A DNA stretch of 56,432 bases from JAKZRT01 sp047518005 (GTDB lineage: Bacteria > Pseudomonadota > Alphaproteobacteria > Rhodobacterales > Rhodobacteraceae): contig JAKZRT010000090.1 in assembly GCA_047518005.1 (NCBI GenBank), positions 1-56,432 of the forward strand, in the 5' to 3' direction. Under the pieces are notes generated by a model that was not told the origin of the DNA, made no database searches, and was given only the letters and a program-made list of their open reading frames with translations. Numbering within the stretch: position 1 is the stretch's first letter; each line of letters begins with the position of its first letter. A program made the position numbers and the translations under genes. Positions 16,625-24,434 of the stretch are shown here, in pieces.

Positions 16625-18541
16625 ATGCGCGTCGTAACAGTTATTGGACCAACAGGATCAGGTAAATCCACGCTCGTCGCCGCCATGGGCGGGCTCGAGG
16701 GTCGAGCGGAAAAGTTTGAGATATCGGCGGCAGTGGCGCTGCATCACTTCAGATTTCTGGACGAAGATTGGGCCGCCATCGACATTGCCGGGGGCGCCGA
16801 TCATGCGGCCTATGCAGGGCCGGCTCTGGCCGCGTCGGACGCAGCATTGGTGGTTGTCCCGCCCGAGGCTGACGCAGCTGTCCTTGTGGCCTCGTATTTG
16901 AGGCTGGTCGAAGAGGCGGGCGTGCCCGCCTTTATTTTTGTCAACCGCATGGATCAGGCGGCCGAGCGGGTGCGCGATATCGTGGCCGCACTTCAAACCT
17001 ATTCGGGGGCCGGGATCGTCCTGCGCCAGGTGCCGATGCGCGACGGCACCGAGATCGTCGGCTCGATCGACCTGATATCTGAACGGGCCTGGAAATACCG
17101 CGAGGGCGGACCGTCGGACCTGATCGAAATACCAGATGCCTCGGCTGATCGCGAGGAAAGCGCGCGGACCGAGCTGTTGGAATCGCTGGCCGATTTCGAC
17201 GACGGTTTGATGGAGGAGCTGATCGAAGACAAGCGCCCGCCGACCGAAGAGCTTTTTGACATCACCGCCCGGCTGGCCGAGCTGCACGCACTGACACCGG
17301 CCTTTTTGGGCGCGGCCGAACCCGGCAACGGCGTCTTTCGCCTGATGAAAGGCCTGCGCCACGAAGTGCCGCAGGTTGAGGCCACGCTGGCGCGGCTCGG
17401 CGAAGGCGAGATCAGGGCGGTGGCGGCCTTGGCCGATGTGAAGAAGCACGCAGGAAAAGTGGTGGTGATCCGGGCCATGGCGGCGGGGGTCAAGACCGGC
17501 GGGCAATTGGGCGGCGGCAACCTGGGCAGCCTGACCGCAATCGACGGCAAGACCCAAGTGGCCGATGTGGCCGCAGGGTCGATCGCGCTGGCGCTTAAAT
17601 CCGATCACCTGAACGTGGGTCAGGCCTATTCCGAAAGCGGCGCGTCGCCCCTGCCCGACTGGGCCGGTATGCGCGCACCCAGCTATCGCCGCATCGTGGT
17701 GCCCGACAACGAACGCGACGAAACCCGGCTTTCCGCGGCGCTTGGCCGGCTTGCCGAAATTGACCCAGGCCTGAGCATTACGCAGGATGAAACCACGGGC
17801 CGGGCGGTGATCGCGGGCCAGGGGCCGCTGCATGCGCGCGAGATATCACAACGTCTGGCCGACACTTTCGGCGTACCGATCCACGAAGAAGACGTGCCGC
17901 CCGAGTTTCGCGAGACCATTTCGAAAAATGTCCAGCGCCGCTATCGCCACCGCAAGCAATCGGGCGGCGCGGGGCAGTTCGCCGATGTAGTGATCGAAGT
18001 GAAACCGATGCCGCGCGGGTCGGGCTTTGAGTTCAACGATGTGGTCAAGGGCGGCGCGGTGCCCCGGAACTATATCCCGGCAGTCCAACACGGGGTCGAG
18101 GATTCGCTGGTCTCGGGGCCCAAGGGCCACAAGGTCGTCGATCTGGCGGTCACCCTTCTGGACGGCAAGCACCATGCGGTCGACAGTTCAGACTATGCCT
18201 TCCGCAGCGCCGGAAAGTTTGCAATGAACGAAGCCCTGATCGAGGCCGGTCCACTGGTATTGCAGCCCATCGAGCGGGTCGATATCCATGTGCCGTCGAT
18301 TTTCGCGGGCGGGCTGACGCCCAAGATCGCCGGTCTCAAGGGTCAGGTTCTGGGGTTCGAGACCAATCCTGAAGCGGCAGGATGGGACATTTTCAGCGCG
18401 CTTTTACCGGCAGCATCGCGCGACGACCTGTTCCGGTCGCTTGGCAGCGCCACGCGCGGCACGGCCTGGGCCGAGACCAAGTTCGACCATTACGAAGAGG
18501 TCTACGGCAATGTCGGCACAAAAACCGCAACACCAGCCTGA
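16625..18541 (+). CDS. Elongation factor G-like protein (degenerate GTPase)
   Basis: The 638-residue EF-G paralogue is shorter than the usual ~690-700. The P-loop is 'GPTGSGKST' in place of GHVDxGKTT. The DTPGH motif is replaced by 'DIAGG', losing the catalytic histidine. The switch I region is not recognisable, and NKxD appears as NRMD. Domains II to V follow; the domain IV region includes 'RRYRHRKQSGGAGQFADV' and 'YAFRSAGKFAMNEALIEAGP', and domain V includes 'EAAGWDIFSALLPAA'. Similar EF-G-like proteins occur in other bacteria with unclear roles. A strong AAAGGGGG precedes the ATG. GTP binding is plausible; efficient GTP hydrolysis and translocation are doubtful. Confidence 0.88.
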   Translation: MRVVTVIGPTGSGKSTLVAAMGGLEGRAEKFEISAAVALHHFRFLDEDWAAIDIAGGADHAAYAGPALAASDAALVVVPPEADAAVLVASYLRLVEEAGVPAFIFVNRMDQAAERVRDIVAALQTYSGAGIVLRQVPMRDGTEIVGSIDLISERAWKYREGGPSDLIEIPDASADREESARTELLESLADFDDGLMEELIEDKRPPTEELFDITARLAELHALTPAFLGAAEPGNGVFRLMKGLRHEVPQVEATLARLGEGEIRAVAALADVKKHAGKVVVIRAMAAGVKTGGQLGGGNLGSLTAIDGKTQVADVAAGSIALALKSDHLNVGQAYSESGASPLPDWAGMRAPSYRRIVVPDNERDETRLSAALGRLAEIDPGLSITQDETTGRAVIAGQGPLHAREISQRLADTFGVPIHEEDVPPEFRETISKNVQRRYRHRKQSGGAGQFADVVIEVKPMPRGSGFEFNDVVKGGAVPRNYIPAVQHGVEDSLVSGPKGHKVVDLAVTLLDGKHHAVDSSDYAFRSAGKFAMNEALIEAGPLVLQPIERVDIHVPSIFAGGLTPKIAGLKGQVLGFETNPEAAGWDIFSALLPAASRDDLFRSLGSATRGTAWAETKFDHYEEVYGNVGTKTATPA

Positions 18542-18550
18542 TACCAGTTT

Positions 18551-18620
18551 GCGCCGCGTTTCACGCGTCGCTAAGGGCGAGGGGCGCTGCCCCTCGCGCT
18601 CCCCGAAGTATTTGGAAAAC
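18551..18620. repeat. Dispersed intergenic repeat, copy B
   Basis: This is the partner of 8658-8730. It contains a perfect hairpin GCGAGGGGC-GCT-GCCCCTCGC (18577-18597) and ends in CCCCGAAGTATTT. It lies between the convergent EF-G-like and ComE-like genes, where it may serve as a bidirectional stop for transcription. Confidence 0.6.
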
Positions 18621-18689
18621 AGTGATCGAGGGTCAATTTTTCATTGTTTTGGAAATATTTCGGATAGAATTGCCTTGCGCGGCCGGGTG

Positions 18690-19244
18690 TCAGGCCCGGA
18701 CCGCGCCCATGAACCGGTCGCGAATGGTCACCGGGCTGGTTTCGATAACCGGCACCTTCACATTGCCGCTTTCGCATTTCGAGACGATGATGGTCATCTC
18801 ATTCGAGGCGACCGCGGCGCGCAATACATCCGCCGTATCTTCCGCCGCGCATTCCACAACGTTATCGCACCCGCAGGCCAGGGCCACCGCGCTGAGCGAG
18901 GTTTTGCGCCCCGCATAGGTGGTCTGATCGCCGGTCGAGCCGTAGGATCCATTATCGATAATCAAAAGCACGTAGTTGGGCGCCGGGTTATTGGCGATGG
19001 TCGCAAGCGTGGCCAGATTGGTCAGGACCGAACCGTCGCCGTCGATGCTGACCACTGGTTTGTCCTGCGCCAGCGCCACGCCGAATCCGATCGACGAGGC
19101 CAGCCCCATGGTGCCCAACATGTAAAAGTTGCCCGGCCGGTCGGCGAGCGCGTGCAGTTCCTGACTGGGCGCGCCGATGTTGCAGACCACCAGCACGTCT
19201 TGCAGGATCGGCAGCAGCGTTTTCAGCACATCGTTGCGGATCAT
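18690..19244 (-). CDS. comE: Sulfopyruvate decarboxylase beta subunit-like (ThDP-binding PP domain)
   Basis: The 184-residue protein is a stand-alone ThDP pyrophosphate-binding domain, with 'SIDGDGSVLTNLATLATIAN' leading to 'IIDNGSYGSTGDQ' (about residues 67-110). This matches ComE and the C-terminal half of phosphonopyruvate/sulfopyruvate decarboxylases. The ATG at 19244 overlaps the TGA of the alpha-subunit gene (ATGA), so the two are translated together. The expected reaction is 3-sulfopyruvate to sulfoacetaldehyde plus CO2. Phosphonopyruvate as substrate cannot be excluded, but no pepM or other phosphonate gene is nearby. Although ComDE is named from coenzyme M synthesis, in marine Roseobacter-type bacteria it is used in C3-sulfonate breakdown. 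Confidence 0.82.
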   Translation of the reverse strand: MIRNDVLKTLLPILQDVLVVCNIGAPSQELHALADRPGNFYMLGTMGLASSIGFGVALAQDKPVVSIDGDGSVLTNLATLATIANNPAPNYVLLIIDNGSYGSTGDQTTYAGRKTSLSAVALACGCDNVVECAAEDTADVLRAAVASNEMTIIVSKCESGNVKVPVIETSPVTIRDRFMGAVRA

Positions 19245-19747
19245 GATGCGGCCCTCCAGAAAGTGGCATCGGTCAAGATGGCGCAGGGTTTTTTCATCAT
19301 CTGAGTGTGGGCCAGGATGCCCGGCAGTTCGGCCGCGTCTTCGGGCCGATGAAAGTGGTAGGTCGGGATCAAAAGCTGGTTCAGGATCGCCTTGGTGTGC
19401 AGCGCCATTTCGACCTGACAGGCCACCGGTTCGCCCACCTCGCCGCGATAGGAAATCAGCATCGGCAGCGGCAACTGGTAGAACTGGATCAGGGTGGCCA
19501 GCGTATTCACCACCACCCCAAGCGCGGTATTCTGCATGATGATCGCCGACCGCTTGCCCCCCATGTAGGCCCCAGCGCAAAGCCCCATGCCTTCGTCTTC
19601 CTTGTTCGAGGGCACGTGCAGGATGTCCGGCGTCGCATCCAGCACCTCGAGAACTCCGGCCAGCTGTTTGCAGGGCACCGAAGTGACGAATTCGATCTGG
19701 GCGTCGATCAGATCGCGGACGATCTGGTGGTCGATTTCCTTGGCCAT
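19241..19747 (-). CDS. comD: Sulfopyruvate decarboxylase alpha subunit-like (ThDP PYR domain)
   Basis: The 168-residue stand-alone PYR domain matches ComD: 'FVTSVPCKQLAGVLEVL', the acidic pair in 'NKEDEGMGLCAGAYMGGKR', 'IIMQNTALGVVVNTLATL' and 'ISYRGEVGEPVACQ'. It pairs with the PP-domain subunit encoded directly downstream to form a split ThDP decarboxylase. AAAGGAC lies 8 nt before the ATG. It starts 11 bp after the aldehyde dehydrogenase stop, so the order dehydrogenase-comD-comE forms one operon. Confidence 0.85.
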   Translation of the reverse strand: MAKEIDHQIVRDLIDAQIEFVTSVPCKQLAGVLEVLDATPDILHVPSNKEDEGMGLCAGAYMGGKRSAIIMQNTALGVVVNTLATLIQFYQLPLPMLISYRGEVGEPVACQVEMALHTKAILNQLLIPTYHFHRPEDAAELPGILAHTQMMKKPCAILTDATFWRAAS

Positions 19748-19758
19748 ATGCTTGTCCT

Positions 19759-21210
19759 TTATCGCAGTCCGGCGATGGCAATGTATTTGGTGTCGAGGTA
19801 ATCGGCCAACCCCTGGCTGGCGCCTTCCTTGCCGAGACCGCTTTGCTTGAGCCCGCCAAACGGCGCTTCGACAGTGGTGATCAGGCCCGAATTGATACCG
19901 ATCAGCCCGTATTGCAATTCGTCGTTCAGGCGAAAGACCCGGCCCACGTCGCGGGTAAAGGCATAGGCCGCTAGTCCGAAATCGGTGGCGTTGGCGGCGG
20001 CGATGGCCTCGTCATCGGTCTCGAACCTGAAAACCGCCGAGAGCGGGCCGAAAATTTCTTCGGTGGCAAACGACATATCGGCCCTGGCCCCAGTCAGAAC
20101 GGTCGGCTCGAAGAACGTGCCGCCAAGCGTTGACCGCTGGCCGCCCTGGACAACCGTGCCGCCCTTGGCGGCGGCATCGGCGATCATGGCTTCGACTTTT
20201 TCGACCGCAGACATGTCGATCATCGGGCCCTGGGTCACGCCGTCCTCGACGCCGTTGCCCAGTGTCAGCGCCGCCGTCGCGGTGGTAAGCTTTTCGACGA
20301 ATTCGTCGTGCACACCGGCCTGGACATAGAACCGGTTGGTGCAGACGCAGGTCTGGCCCATGTTGCGGTATTTGGCGACCATCGCGCCTTCGACCGCCGC
20401 GTCGATATCGGCGTCATCAAAGACGATGAAGGGCGCGTTTCCGCCCAGTTCCATCGACAGTTTCTTGACCGTATCGGCGGATTGCCGGATCAGCTCTTTG
20501 CCAACGCTGGTCGACCCGGTGAACGTGACCTTGCGCACCGCTGGCGCCGCCATGATCGCGCCGCCAATTTCGCGCGCCGTGCCAGTGACGATGTTCATCA
20601 CACCCGCCGGATAGCCGACCTCGTTGGCCAGAACGCCCCAGGCCAGCGCCGAATAGGGCGTGGCGGTCGCTGGTTTGGCGACCACCGTGCAGCCTGACGC
20701 CAGCGCCGGTCCCAATTTGCGCGCCAACATGGACGACGGGAAGTTCCACGGCGTGATCGCGCCGACAACGCCAACCGGGTGATGTGTGACCATCAGGCGT
20801 CGGTCAGCAACGGGGGGCGGAATAATTTCGCCCTTGGTGCGGCGAATTTCCTCGGCGAACCACAAGACATAAGCCGCGCCGATGGCCATCTCGCCGCGCG
20901 CCTCGGCCAGCGGTTTGCCTTGTTCTGCGGTCAAAAGCTGGGCCAGCGGTTCGAGGTTGTCCAGGATCGCGTCGTGTAGATCGCGCAGCAGTTTGACGCG
21001 GTAGTTGAGATCAGAACGGCCGAAGCTTTCAAAGGCCGCCGAGGCCGCGGCAATGGCGCGGTTGGTCTCGTCCGCACCGCCGCGCGGCACGGTCCCAAGC
21101 ATCGCTCCGGTGGCCGGGTTGGTCACCTCGATGGTCGCGCCGCTGTCAGCACCAACCCAGTCGCCGCCAATCAGATTGGCCTGACGCAAAAAGCCGGAAA
21201 AATTGTCCAT
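19759..21210 (-). CDS. NAD(P)-dependent aldehyde dehydrogenase (GabD-like)
   Basis: The 483-residue aldehyde dehydrogenase has 'ITPWNFPSSMLARKLGPAL', the cofactor loop 'TFTGSTSVGKEL', the general-base glutamate in 'MELGGNAPF', the nucleophile in 'GQTCVCTNRF' and 'EEIFGPLSAVFRF'. It is closest in pattern to succinate-semialdehyde dehydrogenases. Because it leads the comDE operon, it may oxidise sulfoacetaldehyde to sulfoacetate. That is inference; succinate semialdehyde or another short aldehyde is possible. No xsc (sulfoacetaldehyde acetyltransferase) gene was seen in the window. Confidence 0.9.
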   Translation of the reverse strand: MDNFSGFLRQANLIGGDWVGADSGATIEVTNPATGAMLGTVPRGGADETNRAIAAASAAFESFGRSDLNYRVKLLRDLHDAILDNLEPLAQLLTAEQGKPLAEARGEMAIGAAYVLWFAEEIRRTKGEIIPPPVADRRLMVTHHPVGVVGAITPWNFPSSMLARKLGPALASGCTVVAKPATATPYSALAWGVLANEVGYPAGVMNIVTGTAREIGGAIMAAPAVRKVTFTGSTSVGKELIRQSADTVKKLSMELGGNAPFIVFDDADIDAAVEGAMVAKYRNMGQTCVCTNRFYVQAGVHDEFVEKLTTATAALTLGNGVEDGVTQGPMIDMSAVEKVEAMIADAAAKGGTVVQGGQRSTLGGTFFEPTVLTGARADMSFATEEIFGPLSAVFRFETDDEAIAAANATDFGLAAYAFTRDVGRVFRLNDELQYGLIGINSGLITTVEAPFGGLKQSGLGKEGASQGLADYLDTKYIAIAGLR

Positions 21211-21422
21211 ACCTGCCCCCTTGTTTCGACCCTATCTTGGTTCGGATATCGGGGCCCCGAGCATGGCCCGCGCGGGGCCCATATGCATGGCGGATTACGC
21301 CGCGCGCAACCGCGCAGCCCCGAGCGGTCGGAATGCGCCCCAAGACCGGCGGCGTCAACCCCCCAAGGGTGGATCCAAACCGCTGGCCTTACGGTTTTGT
21401 TCAGCTGGTTCAGCCGTGTGCC

Positions 21423-24017
21423 CTAGCCGCCCTTGCTCCACCATCCCCGCCGTTTGGGACGGTCGTCGGGCGCAGGGCCGGGCGCGGCCGGTTCAGCCGC
21501 AGCACCGACCATGGCCGGCTCGGGAGCCGGTGCCGGATCGTTGGCGGGTGTCGGGTCGGGCACCGGTGCCGCTTCAGCCCGGTCAGAGACCGTCTCGGTG
21601 GCTGTGGCCTCGGGCTTTGTGCGGGTCCGGGTGCGTTTGCGCTTGGGTTTTTCTTCGGCCTCGGCGGGTGCCTCGGCGGACGCTTCTGCCACATCGGCCG
21701 CTGGCTGTGCGGCGCTCGCAGTTTCCGCGGTTTCCTCGACCTTTTTGCGCGACCGCGACCGCGCCCGCTTGGGCTTGGGTTTTTCTTCGGCCTCGGCCAG
21801 AGGTTCAGCGCGCGCCTCGTCCGGCGCTGGCGCAGTGCTCTCGGCCTGAGCCTCGTCGCCCGAGCCACCGCCGCGCCGCCGCCGGTGCCGCCGACGGCGC
21901 TTTTTCGGCGCGCCTTCGTCGCTCTCGGGACGGACTTCGGCGACTACCGTGTCCTCTTCGGCCTCATCGATGTCGGGGATCGAGGTTGTATCCAGCGACA
22001 CCACCGGCGCGGCTGCCGCCACGACGCGGCTTTGGGTCTTGAACCGTTCTATGGCGAAATCGGGCGAGATCAGGAACGGATCGGCCTCGACCCGAATAGA
22101 AATCCCGTACCGTGCCTCGATCTGGGCGATGTGTTCGCGCTTGTTGTTGATCAGGAAATTTACGATGCCGACCGGGGCCGTGATCAGAACCTCGCGCGAG
22201 CGGCCACGCACGCCTTCCTCTTCCAATTGACGCAGGATCGAAAGGCCCAGACTGTCGTTGGACCGCACCAAACCGGTGCCGTGGCACGACGGGCAGGGTC
22301 CGGTGGTGGCCTCAAGCATACCGGGACGCAGCCGCTGGCGGCTCATCTCCAAAAGGCCAAAGCCCGAGATACGGCCCACCTGAATGCGCGCCCGGTCGGT
22401 TTTCAGCTTGTCCTTCAGGCGCTTTTCGACGGCGGAATTGTTGCGCCGTTCTTCCATGTCGATGTAATCGATCACGATCAGACCGGCCAGGTCGCGCAGC
22501 CGCAACTGGCGCGCAACCTCGTCAGATGCTTCGAGGTTGGTTTTCAGCGCGGTTTCCTCGATCGAGCCTTCCTTGGTCGCCCGGCCCGAGTTCACGTCGA
22601 TGGCCACCAGCGCCTCGGTCACGCCGATCACGATATAGCCGCCGGATTTCAACTGAACCGTCGGGTTGAACATCTCCGCCAGATAGCTTTCGACCTGAAA
22701 GCGGGCAAAAATCGGCAGGCCTTCAGAGTAATGTTTCACGTTCTTGGCGTGCGACGGCATGATCATTTTCATGAAGTCTTTGGCGGTGCGGTATCCGGCC
22801 TCGCCTTCGACAAAGACCTCGTCGATCTCGCGGTTGTAATGATCGCGGATCGAGCGTTTGATCAGGTCGCCTTCCTCGTAAATCTTCGCGGGCGCGGTGG
22901 ATTTCAGCGTCAGCTCGCGGGTCTGTTCCCACAGCCGCTGAAGATATTCATAGTCGCGCTTGATCTCGGATTTGGTGCGTTTGGCCCCGGCGGTGCGAAC
23001 GATCAGGCCGGCGCCTTCGGGCACCTCGATCTCGCCCGCGATATCCTTCAGCTTCTTGCGGTCCGCGGCATTGGTGATCTTGCGCGAAATGCCGCCGCCG
23101 CGCGCGGTGTTGGGCATCAGCACACAATACCGGCCTGCAAGGCTGAGGTATGTGGTCAGCGCCGCGCCCTTGTTGCCGCGTTCTTCCTTGACGACCTGTA
23201 CCAGAAGGATCTGGCGCACTTTGACAACTTCCTGAATTTTATAGCGGCGCGGACGGGGTTTGCGGCGCTGGCGAATTTCCTCGGTCACGTCCTCGTCGGC
23301 AACCGATTCGATATCTGCGTCGCGGGCGCTGGCGTCTCTCAGGCCTTCGGTGCCGTTGTCGTCGCCGTCATCGGCGCTTTCGTCCGCCCGATCTTCGGGG
23401 GCGGCGTCGGCATTTTCGTCGCTGTCGGCTGTTGCGACCTCGGCGCGGTCCCCGGCGGCAGCGCTTTCGGCGCCCGTTTCATTTTCGGCGGCGTCCTGAT
23501 TGGGTTCCCAGGCTGACGATGAGGTCACCACCGGATCAGCATCCGGATCGATCAGCGCATCATCGGCGTCGGCATCCAGATCGACCACATCCATTCCCGG
23601 AATATTCGAAGGCGCTGCGTCCACGTCTTGCGCGACGATCTGATCGTCCGACTTGGCTGCGGCAGCCTTGGTCCGGCGGCGGCGGCCACGGTTGGGCTTT
23701 TCTGGCTCGTCGTCGTCCTGCGACGCGGCATAAGCCCGCTCTTCGGCCAACAGTGCTTCGCGGTCGGCAACGGGGATCTGATAGTAATCAGGGTGAATTT
23801 CCGAAAACGCCAGAAAGCCATGGCGATTGCCGCCATAGTCGATAAAGGCAGCCTGCAGCGACGGTTCGACCCGTGTGACCTTGGCTAGATAAATGTTTCC
23901 GGCAAGTTGGCGCTTGTTTTCTGATTCAAAGTCGAATTCCTCGACTTTGTTTCCGTCCACGACAACCACGCGCGTTTCTTCGGCGTGGGTAGCGTCGATT
24001 AGCATCTTTTTTGGCAT
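21423..24017 (-). CDS. rne: Ribonuclease E (Rne/Rng family)
   Basis: The 864-residue RNase E begins 'MPKKMLIDATHAEETRVVVV'. Its S1 domain ('RVEPSLQAAFIDYGGNRHGFL') is split by a long acidic and basic low-complexity insert (about residues 95-265). The catalytic core has 'GGYIVIGVTEALVAIDVNSG' and 'LIVIDYIDMEE' with the metal-binding aspartates, and the zinc link 'CPSCHGTGL'. The C-terminal ~230 residues are Ala/Pro/Glu/Arg-rich and disordered, ending 'RRGWWSKGG', consistent with a degradosome scaffold. The S1 insert is usual for alphaproteobacterial enzymes. A 417-bp upstream region without a gene suggests a long regulated leader. Confidence 0.95.
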   Translation of the reverse strand: MPKKMLIDATHAEETRVVVVDGNKVEEFDFESENKRQLAGNIYLAKVTRVEPSLQAAFIDYGGNRHGFLAFSEIHPDYYQIPVADREALLAEERAYAASQDDDEPEKPNRGRRRRTKAAAAKSDDQIVAQDVDAAPSNIPGMDVVDLDADADDALIDPDADPVVTSSSAWEPNQDAAENETGAESAAAGDRAEVATADSDENADAAPEDRADESADDGDDNGTEGLRDASARDADIESVADEDVTEEIRQRRKPRPRRYKIQEVVKVRQILLVQVVKEERGNKGAALTTYLSLAGRYCVLMPNTARGGGISRKITNAADRKKLKDIAGEIEVPEGAGLIVRTAGAKRTKSEIKRDYEYLQRLWEQTRELTLKSTAPAKIYEEGDLIKRSIRDHYNREIDEVFVEGEAGYRTAKDFMKMIMPSHAKNVKHYSEGLPIFARFQVESYLAEMFNPTVQLKSGGYIVIGVTEALVAIDVNSGRATKEGSIEETALKTNLEASDEVARQLRLRDLAGLIVIDYIDMEERRNNSAVEKRLKDKLKTDRARIQVGRISGFGLLEMSRQRLRPGMLEATTGPCPSCHGTGLVRSNDSLGLSILRQLEEEGVRGRSREVLITAPVGIVNFLINNKREHIAQIEARYGISIRVEADPFLISPDFAIERFKTQSRVVAAAAPVVSLDTTSIPDIDEAEEDTVVAEVRPESDEGAPKKRRRRHRRRRGGGSGDEAQAESTAPAPDEARAEPLAEAEEKPKPKRARSRSRKKVEETAETASAAQPAADVAEASAEAPAEAEEKPKRKRTRTRTKPEATATETVSDRAEAAPVPDPTPANDPAPAPEPAMVGAAAEPAAPGPAPDDRPKRRGWWSKGG

Positions 24018-24434
24018 GATAACTCATCTCATCCCGCCCGGAATCGAACCCAGGGGGTCCGAGTGCGCAGAGGGAATGTTCGATTGGGGCAATGCCAAAG
24101 GCGCATGCGCGGGCGGCGGCACCTGAAGTGTCGCAAGCCATGCCCGAGTGCTGCGCGCGTTGCATCGCGTTTCTTCTCCGACGCCGCAAAAGCGACGCCC
24201 ATTCAAGGCCCGACTCAGCAAACGAAGCGGCACGGGCAATTATTCGATCCTTGGGACCGGGTGCCAGGTCAGCAGCGCGAGTTTGAACCCGAAAATCGCT
24301 GAAACGGCAAAACTTTCAAAGCGGTCGCTATTTTTGGGCAAACCGCATGGCTGTAACATAAGGGCGCGGTGCGGTGGATTACAATCCTGTATTTTTGCCA
24401 CGCCCGCTGGCGTGCCTCGCGCGCAGCGCCTGGG
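24018..24434 (-). promoter_or_regulatory. Long upstream/leader region of rne with a candidate promoter
   Basis: No gene was seen in these 417 bp. On the minus strand TTGTAA (24384-24379) and TATGTT (24360-24355) are separated by 18 nt, giving a plausible sigma-70 promoter about 340 nt before the rne start. RNase E messages often have long leaders used for autoregulation; that such control operates here is inference. Confidence 0.4.

Noticed and set aside
21237..23516. Long plus-strand open frame opposite rne
   Set aside because: No recognisable domain, biased composition; RNase E on the minus strand is certain.
24030..24062. tRNA-like T-arm on the minus strand (GGGTTCGATTCC near the rne start)
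   Set aside because: The T-loop sequence fits, but the stem has a mismatch and no D-arm, anticodon arm or acceptor partner can be found upstream, and the segment lies directly before the rne start codon.
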